From NCBI GenBank assembly GCA_900542615.1, contig UQOG01000039.1, forward strand, positions 1 through 14,822: a DNA stretch of 14,822 nt, given 5' to 3'. Shown in pieces: positions 1 to 7,189 of the stretch. The notes beneath the pieces were generated by a model that saw nothing but the letters and a program-made list of their open reading frames with translations, did no database searches and had not been told where the DNA came from. This stretch comes from an uncultured Eubacteriales bacterium (GTDB taxonomy: Bacteria > Bacillota > Clostridia > Christensenellales > CAG-138). Position 1 is the stretch's first letter; every line of letters starts with the position of its first letter. Both the position numbers and the translations under genes were made by a program.

Positions 1-84
1 CAAAAGCCCCCGGGCCGCCAAACGCCGCCGCCCCCCGCCCGGCCACCGCCGCCCTTGGGGAGCCCCTGCAAGGCCAAACGCCTG
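1..84. other. GC-rich non-coding stretch beyond the prophage late terminator
   Basis: Very C-rich sequence on the plus strand, beyond the late-operon terminator. I see no start codon with a ribosome binding site and no convincing reading frame. It may be the edge of the next region or the prophage border, but no attachment-site repeat could be recognised between here and the right edge of the phage genes. Confidence 0.4.
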
Positions 85-117
85 AAAAAACCGCCCGCAC
101 CCAAAGGACGCGGGCGG
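85..117 (-). terminator. Intrinsic terminator of the prophage late operon
   Basis: Read on the minus strand, an 8-bp perfect GC stem (CCGCCCGC at 110-117 pairing with GCGGGCGG at 91-98), with an 11-base loop, is followed at once by six T (plus-strand A run at 85-90). It lies about 40 bases after the holin stop codon, where the late operon should end. Confidence 0.9.
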
Positions 118-154
118 AGCGGCGAACAGGGATACGCCGCAGGCAGGTGAAAGC

Positions 155-577
155 TTAGCGGGAGGCGTTGGAATCCTCCTTGGATTTGAGCTTTTGCAGG
201 GCGTTTTGCAGGGGTTCGGGAATGGGCAGGCCGATCTTGCCGGCGTTTTCCAGGATGGAGAGCCCCTCATTGGCAATGTAGAACATACACACCGCCGTGC
301 GTACAGCGCCGTTGGTGGAAGGTACCAGCTTGTCGAGCAAAGCGGCCAGGGCCACCAGCACGAAGATGAAGACCTTTTTGAAAAGGCCTGCAAAGCCCAC
401 GCTGCTGTCCATACATTTGCGCACGGCCGCGCTGACGACCCCGGTGATATAGTCCAGGCTCACCACGCACAGCAACACCATGATTACCGCGTCCCAGGGA
501 CCAAAAAGGTATCCCAGGATCGCGCCAATAGCGGCGGGGATCCCGCCGGTCAATAAACTCGTCACGTTTTCATTCAT
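155..577 (-). CDS. Phage holin (toxin-secretion/phage-lysis holin family)
   Basis: A 140-residue membrane protein with about four hydrophobic segments (roughly residues 12-27, 30-50, 68-86 and 93-110) and a charged, lysine-rich C-terminus. The pattern with LDYITGVVSAAV early, a FKK turn, and an INEGLSILEN-like segment (here IANEGLSILENAGKIG) before IPEPLQNAL is characteristic of the phage_holin_4 family (Cph1/TcdE type). Holins form lesions in the inner membrane that time lysis and release the endolysin. The start chosen is ATG at 577, because AAGGAGG sits nine bases upstream; a longer frame to 664 would run into the endolysin gene and lacks this signal. It is the last gene of the late operon, next to the endolysin-like gene and just before the terminator, which fits a lysis cassette. 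Confidence 0.92.
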   Translation of the reverse strand: MNENVTSLLTGGIPAAIGAILGYLFGPWDAVIMVLLCVVSLDYITGVVSAAVRKCMDSSVGFAGLFKKVFIFVLVALAALLDKLVPSTNGAVRTAVCMFYIANEGLSILENAGKIGLPIPEPLQNALQKLKSKEDSNASR

Positions 578-591
578 ATGAGTGTACCTCC

Positions 592-1419
592 TTATTCTAT
601 GCATGTTTCTGCGAGAAACTCGGCTGGGGGTTGCAACAGGGGCAGGGCGCCGTAGCGGTTCCAATAGCCCCGGCCGGAAGCGTCCATGGGGCGGATAACA
701 ACGCCTTCGTCCCGGCCCCGGGCTTCACATACCAGGTCATCCCCCAGATAGACCCCAACGTGGAAGACATCCCTGCCGTTGCAGCGAAAGACCAAGTCCC
801 CTGGCGAAAGGTCGCACCGGCAGCGAGGAAGGCAGGCGCGGAACAGGTCCCGGCAATCCATAGATTGCCGGGTCAGGCCGGCATCCTGCAAAAACCGCAG
901 GATGAGGCCGCTTCCATCATAGGCCCGCACAGGGCCGCGGCGGTTGCTTTGGGCTTCCAGGAAGAACACAATGGCCCTGAGCGCATTGAGAGAGGAAGTT
1001 TCCTTGCGGCGGATCCAACCTTCCGGATCCGACATGCGGGTCAGATCCTCCCCCTTTCCGCCCCACACATAACCATGGCCTACTTGACTGCGAACGAAGG
1101 CGCAAAGCTGCAGGGGGAGGGGGCGGGGCGGGGAATTGGAAGGGCGCTCCAGGGCAAGCCAGGTGGCCTGGTCGCAGGCGCCGGTGACGGGAAGGCGCCT
1201 GGCTGCCTGGAAGGCGGAGATTCCAGAGGCGGTCAAGGGGCCGTATACGCCATCCACCGGCAGGGGCAGGAAGGCTTCATCCAGCTGGGCATAGGGGAAG
1301 CCCCGGGCAATCAGCAGCCTTTGACAGCGGCGGATGCAGCCTTCGTTTTCACCCGCATCCTGCAAGTAGGGAGCGCTTAGCTGAAGGAACGGGCGGGTGT
1401 CGGTTATGTGGGAGCCCAT
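592..1419 (-). CDS. Endolysin-like protein: peptidoglycan-binding domain plus NlpC/P60-type domain lacking the catalytic Cys
   Basis: The 275-residue protein has an N-terminal peptidoglycan-binding domain (about 27-90, with DGVYGPLTASGISAFQ and a second half ending DQATWLAL) and a C-terminal NlpC/P60-type domain (about 103-262). Family landmarks are GHGYVWGGKGE (114-124), YDGSGLI (167-173), LSPGDLVF (204-211) and HVGVYLG (220-226, with the catalytic His at 220). In active family members the second block is DCSGL; here the nucleophile Cys is replaced by Gly169, encoded by GGA at 915-913. A TGC or TGT codon would need more than one change to become GGA. The gene overlaps the upstream tail gene by 16 bases, lacks a clear ribosome site and is probably translationally coupled. 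Its place before the holin fits a lysin, but hydrolase activity is doubtful; a role only in wall binding is possible. Confidence 0.8.
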   Translation of the reverse strand: MGSHITDTRPFLQLSAPYLQDAGENEGCIRRCQRLLIARGFPYAQLDEAFLPLPVDGVYGPLTASGISAFQAARRLPVTGACDQATWLALERPSNSPPRPLPLQLCAFVRSQVGHGYVWGGKGEDLTRMSDPEGWIRRKETSSLNALRAIVFFLEAQSNRRGPVRAYDGSGLILRFLQDAGLTRQSMDCRDLFRACLPRCRCDLSPGDLVFRCNGRDVFHVGVYLGDDLVCEARGRDEGVVIRPMDASGRGYWNRYGALPLLQPPAEFLAETCIE

Positions 1420-1739
1420 TGCGCGGTTAGGACCAGGCAGGATTTCCCCCGAAAATCCTGCTGGATATGAAAGACGGTAATGTCGTAAGGAATCCCCTGC
1501 TCAAAGGTGTTCACCCCATCGGACCAGCCTGTGCAATCGTGGCCAAAGGGAGCGTAGGATTGGCCGTTGGGTAAATAAAGCCAGGCGTCCTCCAGGGTTT
1601 CCAGCTCAAAGACGAAATCGATCAACTCGTAATCGTCCGGCAGCCGTTTGGGCTCCGGCAGGATCCAGTAGACCCGGAGGGCTGGATCCGGCGGCGCCTC
1701 AAGACCGCTTCGGTGCACGCAGCAGGTATTGAAGATCAT
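1404..1739 (-). CDS. Small tail-region protein of unknown function
   Basis: A 111-residue soluble protein, rich in aromatic and acidic residues, with no signal peptide or membrane segment. I do not recognise a family. The ATG overlaps the stop codon of the collagen-like tail gene by four bases (ATGA), so it is translationally coupled and clearly part of the late operon. Its first residues MIFN repeat those of the 111-residue product at 2695-3030, which may mark a related N-terminus or be chance. Position between the fibre-type genes and the lysis cassette suggests an appendage component or a chaperone for one; this is inference from location only. Confidence 0.65.
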   Translation of the reverse strand: MIFNTCCVHRSGLEAPPDPALRVYWILPEPKRLPDDYELIDFVFELETLEDAWLYLPNGQSYAPFGHDCTGWSDGVNTFEQGIPYDITVFHIQQDFRGKSCLVLTAQWAPT

Positions 1740-2698
1740 GCTTGCTCGCCTCCGTTTAGGATCATAATGTTTACGGTCATATCCGCCGTGGGCAGCGTGT
1801 CGTAGGTAAAGCCCACGGCGCCCTCCACCAGGATGAAAGCCCGGGTCCCGGCGGCGGAGTAGACGGAAAAGCTTTCCGGCGTAGGGGAGACCACCACCAG
1901 GCTATTGGGCGTGATTTCCGGTATCTCTACGACCTGCCGGGCGTTTACCCACTGCCCGAACAACAGGGTGCCGGTGTGGGTGGATAGCACCGCAGCGGCT
2001 CCCTGGGCCCCTGCCGGCCCCTGGGGGCCCCGGATGGACACGGCGGCAGGGTTTTGCAGACCCTGGTCGTTGGTCCAGGAGAGGACGCCCTCGGCGGAGA
2101 GGCTGGGGGTAAAGGTGGCGCCGTTTTGGCCGTCCGCGCCGGGGGCGCCTTGGGGGCCGGTCAGGTTTACCGGGTCGGGGTTGGGCAGGTCCCCGTCATT
2201 GGAGAAGGACAGGACCCCCGCGGCGGATAGGCTGGGGGTAAAGGTGACCCCGTCCGCGCCGGCAGCTCCGGTCGCCCCCGCCGGCCCTTCAGGCCCTCGG
2301 ATGGACACGGCGGCAGGGTTTTGCAGGCCCTGGTCGTTGGTCCAGGAAAGGATGCCCTCGGCGGACAGGCTGGGGGTAAAGGTAGCCCCGTTCTGGCCGT
2401 CCGCACCGTCCGCGCCGTCCGCGCCGGGGGCGCCTTGGGGGCCGGGCGGGCCTTGCAGGATCCCGCCGGACAGAGCGTCCTCAAATTCCTGGGAAAGCGC
2501 CTCCGCCCGGGCTACCGCGGCGTTGGCGGCGGTGGTGGCTGCCTGCATGTCCTCAAACAGGGATTCGCCGGTATCCGGCGTGAGCACCAGATCGTCCTGG
2601 CCAATGAGACCTTCCGCCTGGGCGGCTAGGCGGCCTTCCTCGCTGGGGAATACATGCACTTTCATGGTATGGAGTTCCTGGGTATGGATGGGATTCAT
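1736..2698 (-). CDS. Collagen-like phage tail/appendage protein
   Basis: The 320-residue product has a non-collagen N-terminus (1-80) with an alanine-rich helical segment (about 49-75), then four Gly-X-Y stretches (83-104, 135-150, 181-193, 224-235), and three copies of a roughly 30-residue module starting TFTPSLSA and ending NPAAVSIRGP or a variant. The C-terminal 80 residues (238-320) resemble the C-terminus of the neighbour at 3036-3449. Collagen-like stretches in phage fibres trimerise into thin rods, so a surface-exposed appendage with a C-terminal head is likely. ATG at 2698 was chosen because it overlaps the previous stop by four bases (ATGA) and GGGGGTGA lies just upstream; the frame extends to 2875 but without comparable support. 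Two long near-identical DNA repeats lie inside. Confidence 0.85.
   Translation of the reverse strand: MNPIHTQELHTMKVHVFPSEEGRLAAQAEGLIGQDDLVLTPDTGESLFEDMQAATTAANAAVARAEALSQEFEDALSGGILQGPPGPQGAPGADGADGADGQNGATFTPSLSAEGILSWTNDQGLQNPAAVSIRGPEGPAGATGAAGADGVTFTPSLSAAGVLSFSNDGDLPNPDPVNLTGPQGAPGADGQNGATFTPSLSAEGVLSWTNDQGLQNPAAVSIRGPQGPAGAQGAAAVLSTHTGTLLFGQWVNARQVVEIPEITPNSLVVVSPTPESFSVYSAAGTRAFILVEGAVGFTYDTLPTADMTVNIMILNGGEQA
2031..2160. repeat. Long direct repeat, copy A, inside the collagen-like gene
   Basis: Near-identical to 2298-2445: the first ~108 bases differ by only a handful of substitutions, and copy B carries an extra 18 bases encoding two more Ala-Asp-Gly triplets. The repeat encodes one TFTPSL module with its flanking collagen stretch. 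Such pairs favour slippage or recombination that would add or remove whole modules without shifting the frame. Confidence 0.85.
2298..2445. repeat. Long direct repeat, copy B, inside the collagen-like gene
   Basis: Partner of 2031-2160, offset by 267 bases. The extra 18 bases consist of a nine-base unit (GTCCGCGCC type) present three times at 2399-2425, coding for a run of Ala-Asp-Gly. Confidence 0.85.
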
Positions 2699-3030
2699 CG
2701 TTTCACCCCCAATGCGATACATTCTAGTGTGGCGGGAAGGGCGGCGGTACCGCCGCTGCAGGTGAGCATAAGGGTTTCTTCCAGCTCCGCGTACATGCGG
2801 CTGGAAACCGGACAGGACCCTTGGCTGACCCGCAGGGTAAAATTCCCGTTTTGATCGGCCCGGTAATAGGTACAAAGCTCCGCGTCATCCCCGGCGCTGG
2901 TGCGCAGGATCACCGCCACCGGGGAAACGGTAAGAGGCATATGGAAGATGGAATATTCCGTGATGTTGGAATAGGTCTTGGTGGTAGCTTCCATCTCCAG
3001 CTCGGTTCCATAGATCCAATTGAATATCAT
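2695..3030 (-). CDS. Small phage tail/appendage protein of unknown function
   Basis: A 111-residue, probably beta-rich soluble protein without membrane segments. I do not recognise the family. The start is ATG at 3030 (MIFNWIYG), five bases after the stop of the preceding gene and preceded by a modest GGGGTGA ribosome site; the same frame extends to 3126, but that part lies inside the previous gene and looks like read-through of its other frame. The stop overlaps the start of the collagen-like gene (ATGA). It stands between two proteins that share a C-terminal domain, so it is probably part of the same appendage. Confidence 0.7.
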   Translation of the reverse strand: MIFNWIYGTELEMEATTKTYSNITEYSIFHMPLTVSPVAVILRTSAGDDAELCTYYRADQNGNFTLRVSQGSCPVSSRMYAELEETLMLTCSGGTAALPATLECIALGVKR

Positions 3031-3035
3031 AGGCT

Positions 3036-3449
3036 TCACCCCAATATCATCACATTGACCAGCAGATCCTCGGTGGGGATCCGGCGGCTGGAAAAGGTCA
3101 GGGCTCCCCAGCCCTGCACGGTGCATCTGACCCTGGCGGCCAGATAGGGGTCATAGGAATCGGGGTGGGCCGTCACGATGACCAGGGAGGAGCCCCGCAT
3201 CCCCGTTACGGAAACCGTCTGGGTGCAGCCGAAGCTGTAGCTGGTCCAGCCGGATACGGGGATGGTCACGGTCTGGACGGTGGGCACGGCGGCATAGGTA
3301 TGGGTATGCTGGGCAGGCGCCGCGCCGATGCTTTCCGGGGTAATGGGGTCCGTGCCGTTGGCGCCGTGGGTATCGGCATGGCCCAGCACCAGGCTGGTGC
3401 CGGCCACGCCGTTATCCAGGACTTTGTTGGTGCCAAAATAAACGGCCAT
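3036..3449 (-). CDS. Short tail-fibre-type protein sharing a C-terminal domain with the collagen-like protein
   Basis: The 137-residue protein begins with a segment containing HADTHGANGTDPITPESIG (24-42) and QHTHTY (47-52). This H-x-x-T-H-x-x-x-G-x-D-P-I-T-P-x-x-I-G pattern is common in phage tail fibre and appendage proteins. Residues about 63-137 form a predicted beta-rich domain ending PTEDLLVNVMILG, which aligns with the end of the collagen-like protein (PTADMTVNIMILNGG). The ATG at 3449 has AAAGGAG nine bases upstream. A surface or baseplate-attached role is inferred from the motifs and from the BppU-type gene next to it. Confidence 0.78.
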   Translation of the reverse strand: MAVYFGTNKVLDNGVAGTSLVLGHADTHGANGTDPITPESIGAAPAQHTHTYAAVPTVQTVTIPVSGWTSYSFGCTQTVSVTGMRGSSLVIVTAHPDSYDPYLAARVRCTVQGWGALTFSSRRIPTEDLLVNVMILG

Positions 3450-3467
3450 GGTATCAATCTCCTTTCT

Positions 3468-4052
3468 TTATACTGTGGCAGCGTCATCCCCATAATGGTG
3501 GATGGTAAAGGTGGTCACATGGCCCTCCACCAGGCTTTCGCAGGCCTGGGCAGCGTCTTCCGCCCGCTGGGCGGCGGAATTGGCGGCCGTTTTTAGGGCT
3601 TCCACCTGCTCTATCAGGGCCCGGAGCATGGGCAGCTGGCCGGTGGATTCCATGGCGTCCGCCGATAGCATGGCGGGCCGGCAGTTGAAGTTGAATTTCG
3701 CCGTGGTGACCAGGGTATTCAGCGTCTCGTCGGAATAGATCTGCAGCTCGCACTCCACCATGCCCGGGGCAAAGGAGCCGGGAAACAGGTCGATGCGCAC
3801 CTGATTGTTCAGGGCGCCCTCCAGGTGTACGCCCCCGTCTGCCTGCTGGCTATCCTGGGCCGCAGTCCCGTTGGACTTGGAAAAAACGGCAATCACCCGG
3901 CATCCGGTCAGATCCACCGGCTCTCCATCGTCGGTGAGGGCAATGCACAGCACGTTGCCCGTATCCCCCTCCACCACCGTGAAGGCCCGGTTGCTGCTGG
4001 ACGCGGCGATATCCAGGGCGATGTCAAAGGTTTTTTTAACCGTTGCGGCCAT
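3468..4052 (-). CDS. BppU-type phage baseplate upper protein
   Basis: In this 194-residue protein the N-terminal ~125 residues match the BppU N-terminal domain pattern: a strand FDIALDIA, then FTVVEGDTGNVLCIALTDDGEPVDLTG (24-50), a VIAVFSK strand, and a Gly-rich turn before strands ending in the FNFNCRPAM region. The C-terminal part has an alanine-rich helix (about 145-172), likely for oligomerisation, and a short tail ending THHYGDDAA-like (TIHHYGDDAATV). BppU N-terminal domains plug receptor-binding proteins into baseplates of Gram-positive phages. Its place directly before fibre-like genes fits an adaptor role. ATG at 4052 lies nine bases after the previous stop with a weak GGGGGA upstream. 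Confidence 0.85.
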   Translation of the reverse strand: MAATVKKTFDIALDIAASSSNRAFTVVEGDTGNVLCIALTDDGEPVDLTGCRVIAVFSKSNGTAAQDSQQADGGVHLEGALNNQVRIDLFPGSFAPGMVECELQIYSDETLNTLVTTAKFNFNCRPAMLSADAMESTGQLPMLRALIEQVEALKTAANSAAQRAEDAAQACESLVEGHVTTFTIHHYGDDAATV

Positions 4053-4061
4053 GGCGTCCCC

Positions 4062-5009
4062 CTACTGGCCCAGATACCGGCGGCGCAGGGTCTGGTAGGC
4101 GTTGCTGCCCAGGGCGGCTTCCAGCTCTTCCCGGCGCACCTTCCAGTAGCTCTGGCCGCTGGAGAACAGGAGCTTGCGCTGGCCGCTGGAAAGGTTTTCC
4201 ACGTAGGTGAGATAGTCGTCTGCGGACAGGCTGCTGGAGGCCTTGGCACTGGAGCTGGAGCCGGAGGAGCCCCGGCTGCTGGAGCTGGTGCTCTGGGAGG
4301 ATTTGGCCTGGAGCTGGGCCAGGGCGTTCTGCTGGGCCACATAGTCGGAATACCAGTTGCCCGCCAGGTTTAGGGCGGCCTGCTGGGCGGCTGCTTGGGC
4401 CTGCAGGTTGTATTGCTGGGCGTTGAGGCGCATCTGTTCATAGGCCTGCAGGCTGGTGGCGATCCGCTCCGCCAGGGTGGCGCCGTATTGGGCTTGGAGC
4501 TCGTCGATGTCATCTTGCGCCTCGGCGCTTTCCCGCTCTTTCAGGCTGGATACATAGGTGCTGCTCCCCATGCCCCTGGATACCGCGTCCGCGTCCAGCT
4601 CCGCCCGGATGGACTGGCTGGCGGACTGGCGGCGGGAGATGGCGGCGTCCAGGCTGGGACGGAGGGCGTCCTGCCACTGCTGCCGCACCGCATCGGCGCT
4701 GGGGATATTCAGGTTGATGGTGGGTACCTGCAGCTGCCCCAGGATGGGCTGGTAATAGCGGGTAAACAGGTCCGTGCCCCCCTGGCCGGCGGCGTCCTGG
4801 GCGCCGGGGGCGCCCCAGCGCCAGCTGCTGCTGGCGGAGGATTGGCTGCTTTGGCCGGCCAGATATTGGTCGTAGGCGGCCTGGGTCTTGGGGCCCCAGA
4901 TACCATCCACGTCCACCCCCAGCATCCGCTGGTATTCCTTTACGCCGGTGGCGCTGTTGACCCCTGCGGGCGGGGTATAGCCCGCCTGGTAATATTGTGC
5001 TCTTGCCAT
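4062..5009 (-). CDS. Phage virion protein with N-terminal peptidoglycan-binding domain
   Basis: The 315-residue protein starts with half of a peptidoglycan-binding domain (about 16-51; GVKEYQRMLGVDVDGIWGPKTQAAY). A Ser-rich linker follows, then a long, mostly helical glutamine/alanine-rich region (about 104-235), a serine tract (236-260), and a C-terminal domain (261-315, LSADDYLTYV to RRRYLGQ). No lytic transglycosylase or amidase motif is visible, so cell-wall binding rather than cutting is inferred. Its location after the gp10-like hub gene suggests a virion or ejected protein that touches the wall during entry. The ATG at 5009 has GAGGAGG nine bases upstream, almost the same layout as the holin start. 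The C-terminal domain is not one I recognise. Confidence 0.75.
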   Translation of the reverse strand: MARAQYYQAGYTPPAGVNSATGVKEYQRMLGVDVDGIWGPKTQAAYDQYLAGQSSQSSASSSWRWGAPGAQDAAGQGGTDLFTRYYQPILGQLQVPTINLNIPSADAVRQQWQDALRPSLDAAISRRQSASQSIRAELDADAVSRGMGSSTYVSSLKERESAEAQDDIDELQAQYGATLAERIATSLQAYEQMRLNAQQYNLQAQAAAQQAALNLAGNWYSDYVAQQNALAQLQAKSSQSTSSSSRGSSGSSSSAKASSSLSADDYLTYVENLSSGQRKLLFSSGQSYWKVRREELEAALGSNAYQTLRRRYLGQ

Positions 5010-5032
5010 ATGAAGGTACCTCCTCGATGAAT

Positions 5033-5212
5033 CTATTCTAGGATGGAAAGCCTGGCTTCCAGCTCCTGTAGCTTTTGGGCCAGGATGGTGAAGTTTTGGT
5101 TCAGGTTGTTTTCATTGGCCTTCATGTTGTCCAGGTACCGCTGCCGGTCCTCCCCCTCGGCCCGGATGGGGAATAGGACGTAATACAGCGCCCGCATCTC
5201 TAAGCCGGTCAT
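5033..5212 (-). CDS. Small coiled-coil protein of the tail module
   Basis: A 59-residue protein whose second half (about 28-59) is an uninterrupted heptad-like helix rich in Asn, Leu and Glu (NLNQNFTILAQKLQELEARL). The frame could start five codons earlier at 5227, but ATG 5212 is preferred: it overlaps the previous stop as ATGA and has GGAGG eight bases upstream. In P22 order the gene after gp10 encodes the coiled-coil tail needle gp26, which is far longer; a needle-like or plug-like role here is only a positional suggestion. Confidence 0.7.
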   Translation of the reverse strand: MTGLEMRALYYVLFPIRAEGEDRQRYLDNMKANENNLNQNFTILAQKLQELEARLSILE

Positions 5213-6630
5213 TCTACTCGCCTCCATGTTTCAAAGGCCAGCTCCACGCCCCCCGTCAGGGTAAAGCGGCCGCCGGCTTCATTGGAAAAGCTCAGCCGGA
5301 AGGTGCGGCCCTCGTTGCACAGGGGCACCTCCAGCACCTCCCAGGGATGCTGGGGCAGCAGCAGCCGGTGGGTGGTGGTCACGCCGTCGATGCATACCTC
5401 CGCCAGAAGGGCGGCGTCCTGCTGGCTTTGGCCCCGGAGGCACAGGCTGCGCATGGCCTTTACGCCCCCCTTGTCGTATAAGTCGGTAAGGGGGGTATTC
5501 CACCAGGCTTCGATATCCGCTCCGTCGTAGGTATCCCCCTCGTCGAAGCGATACAGGTAGCGGGCGTCGTTGACCATGTATAGGCGGCCGTCCCAGGCGG
5601 CGATATCCCCGATGGAGAACCCCCGGCGGAACATATAGGCCCGGCGGAACAGGTCGTATTCCACCAGCAGGTCTCCATCCGCGCCCGCCAGGGAGAAATA
5701 CAGCTTATTGCGGGCCAGGGCGCCCCGGCAGTTGCCGGCGTCCATGGCGGAGAGGGTCTTATGGATGCGCCGGGCGTCGGAAAGGAGCCCGGCGTTTACC
5801 CCGTTGAAGCAGCACAGGCCGCCGGCGGTGAGGAAATACAGCACATCCCCCTGGGCCACCAGGGCGGTATGGGCTGCCTGCTCCACGTCCGCATCCACCC
5901 GCTCGATGGTGAAATTCCCCGGCTTATCTCCAATGAGCCGGTACAGGCTGCGCTTTTTGAAGATGAGCAGCTGGTTGGACAGGGCGAATAGCCCCAGGAT
6001 GGGGTCCCCCGCCGCGTCGCCCACCTCCGCGTGGCCGCCGGACACGTTGACGGTGTCGGTGACATCCCCCCAGCTTTCAATGGTGCGGCCGCTGCCCGGC
6101 AGCTGGGACCAATAGAGCCGGTTGGGATAGCCGGGATCCCCGGCGGCAAAGAGCCGGTCCCGATACATGGCCAGGTACTGTACCGGCTTGTTGGATTGGC
6201 CCTGCTCGGAGCCGAAGGAAAGGGCGGAATTGCCGTTGTATTTCACAATGGGGTCCTCCCCGCTGGCGATGAGCAGATGATCCGCGCCGTCGATCTGGGC
6301 CTGGACGAAGTCCAGCTTGTTGGAGGCGAGGCCCTTTTCAAAGGTATGGATCAGGATCCAGGCGTTGTTTTTATAGGCGTAAAGCTCCCGGCCCGCGGCC
6401 ACGATGGGCTGATCCTGGCCGGCGCGGCGAAAGAGGAACAGCCGGTGGGGCTTGCCCACCCCGGGGATCTGATGGGGGATGTGGCGCACATAGCCCTTGG
6501 CCACGGCCAGGTCGCCCCCGGCGGTATCCATGTTGCAGGCGTCGGGGCTATAGGAAGGTTTGAGGGCGTTTTCCGCCTCGTCCTGGTCGATGCCAATAAA
6601 GGAATCGATCTTATAGAGCTTGCGTGCCAT
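5209..6630 (-). CDS. Tail hub/stabilisation protein, P22 gp10-like by position
   Basis: The 473-residue protein starts MARKLYKIDSFIGIDQDE, with ALKPSYSPDACNMDTAGGDLAVAKGY (22-47). This N-terminus (sparse alignment: 'SPDxxNM', 'GxLxxRxGY') is typical of head-completion proteins of short-tailed phages. The body has repeated beta-strand blocks ending in short Trp/Tyr-rich motifs (LYWSQLPGSG, LLIFKKRSLYRLIGD, LYFLTAGGLCCFNG, DGRLYMVNDARYLYRFD), which suggest a beta-propeller. The C-terminal ~100 residues look like a separate beta-sandwich. It follows the gp4-like gene by four bases, the order seen in P22, where gp10 closes the head and carries the tail machine. No enzyme motif is seen. An alternative is a tail tubular protein B-like nozzle, which has the same fold idea. 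Confidence 0.7.
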   Translation of the reverse strand: MARKLYKIDSFIGIDQDEAENALKPSYSPDACNMDTAGGDLAVAKGYVRHIPHQIPGVGKPHRLFLFRRAGQDQPIVAAGRELYAYKNNAWILIHTFEKGLASNKLDFVQAQIDGADHLLIASGEDPIVKYNGNSALSFGSEQGQSNKPVQYLAMYRDRLFAAGDPGYPNRLYWSQLPGSGRTIESWGDVTDTVNVSGGHAEVGDAAGDPILGLFALSNQLLIFKKRSLYRLIGDKPGNFTIERVDADVEQAAHTALVAQGDVLYFLTAGGLCCFNGVNAGLLSDARRIHKTLSAMDAGNCRGALARNKLYFSLAGADGDLLVEYDLFRRAYMFRRGFSIGDIAAWDGRLYMVNDARYLYRFDEGDTYDGADIEAWWNTPLTDLYDKGGVKAMRSLCLRGQSQQDAALLAEVCIDGVTTTHRLLLPQHPWEVLEVPLCNEGRTFRLSFSNEAGGRFTLTGGVELAFETWRRVE

Positions 6631-6634
6631 GGGT

Positions 6635-7177
6635 TCACCACCTGTTCAGCAGGCAATAGCTGTCCGCTTCCCCCACATGGGGCCGCAGGTTGGCCTTACC
6701 CGCTTCGTACATTTGGAAGTAGATGTTGCCGCCCCGCTGAAGGGATACGTCCCCAGCGGCCCGCTCCCGGCCCACCACGTAGCACACGATCAGGCCGTGG
6801 CACCATTCGGGCAGGTCCGGCACATCCGAGGGGGCCTGCATAGGGGCGGGCAGGTAGCGGTAGGTTACCTGCACCTGACCTGGGCCGCCGGGAAGGAGCA
6901 CCGTGCCGGAACGGGGGCCTGGGGTAACGGCCTCGGCCTTGCCGGAACGGGTCACGGAAAGCAGCTTTACGCAAGGGCGGGAGAGGGAAAGGGTATCCAG
7001 CAGGCCGTCGGCGCTTTCGTAGTCCTCTATGGTCCGGGGCTGATAGGCCCCCGCCAGGTCCGTCACCCCGTCGTTGGCAAAGCGGGTGAACTTATCCCGC
7101 CAGATGTCCAGGGTCTGGGCATCGTGGCCCCGGTCCAGCTGGGCCAGGGCGGAAACGATGATGTCGTTGAGGGTCAT
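6635..7177 (-). CDS. Head-tail adaptor, P22 gp4-like by position
   Basis: The 180-residue soluble protein begins with a helical region (MTLNDIIVSALAQLDRG; 1-30). A strand-rich middle (about 60-115) includes SRPCVKLLSVTRSG and QVQVTYRYLPAPM. A C-terminal helical region follows (LPEWCHGLIVCYVVGRERA; 123-180). Helix, beta-insert, helix is the layout of gp4/gp6-like adaptors that bind under the portal ring. Size is close to P22 gp4 (about 166 residues). The ATG at 7177 has AGGAGGG nine bases upstream. Gene order (coat, small protein, this gene, gp10-like) supports the assignment, but I cannot show sequence homology. Confidence 0.65.
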   Translation of the reverse strand: MTLNDIIVSALAQLDRGHDAQTLDIWRDKFTRFANDGVTDLAGAYQPRTIEDYESADGLLDTLSLSRPCVKLLSVTRSGKAEAVTPGPRSGTVLLPGGPGQVQVTYRYLPAPMQAPSDVPDLPEWCHGLIVCYVVGRERAAGDVSLQRGGNIYFQMYEAGKANLRPHVGEADSYCLLNRW

Positions 7178-7189
7178 GGCAAAGCCCTC

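Noticed and set aside
1736..2698. Diversity-generating retroelement target in the fibre gene
   Set aside because: No reverse transcriptase or template repeat in the window, and the repeats are internal protein modules rather than a variable 3' end.
1905..2765. Plus-strand frame rich in proline opposite the collagen-like gene
   Set aside because: Antisense of Gly-X-Y codons gives a Pro/Ala/Ser-rich product; no ribosome site or operon context.
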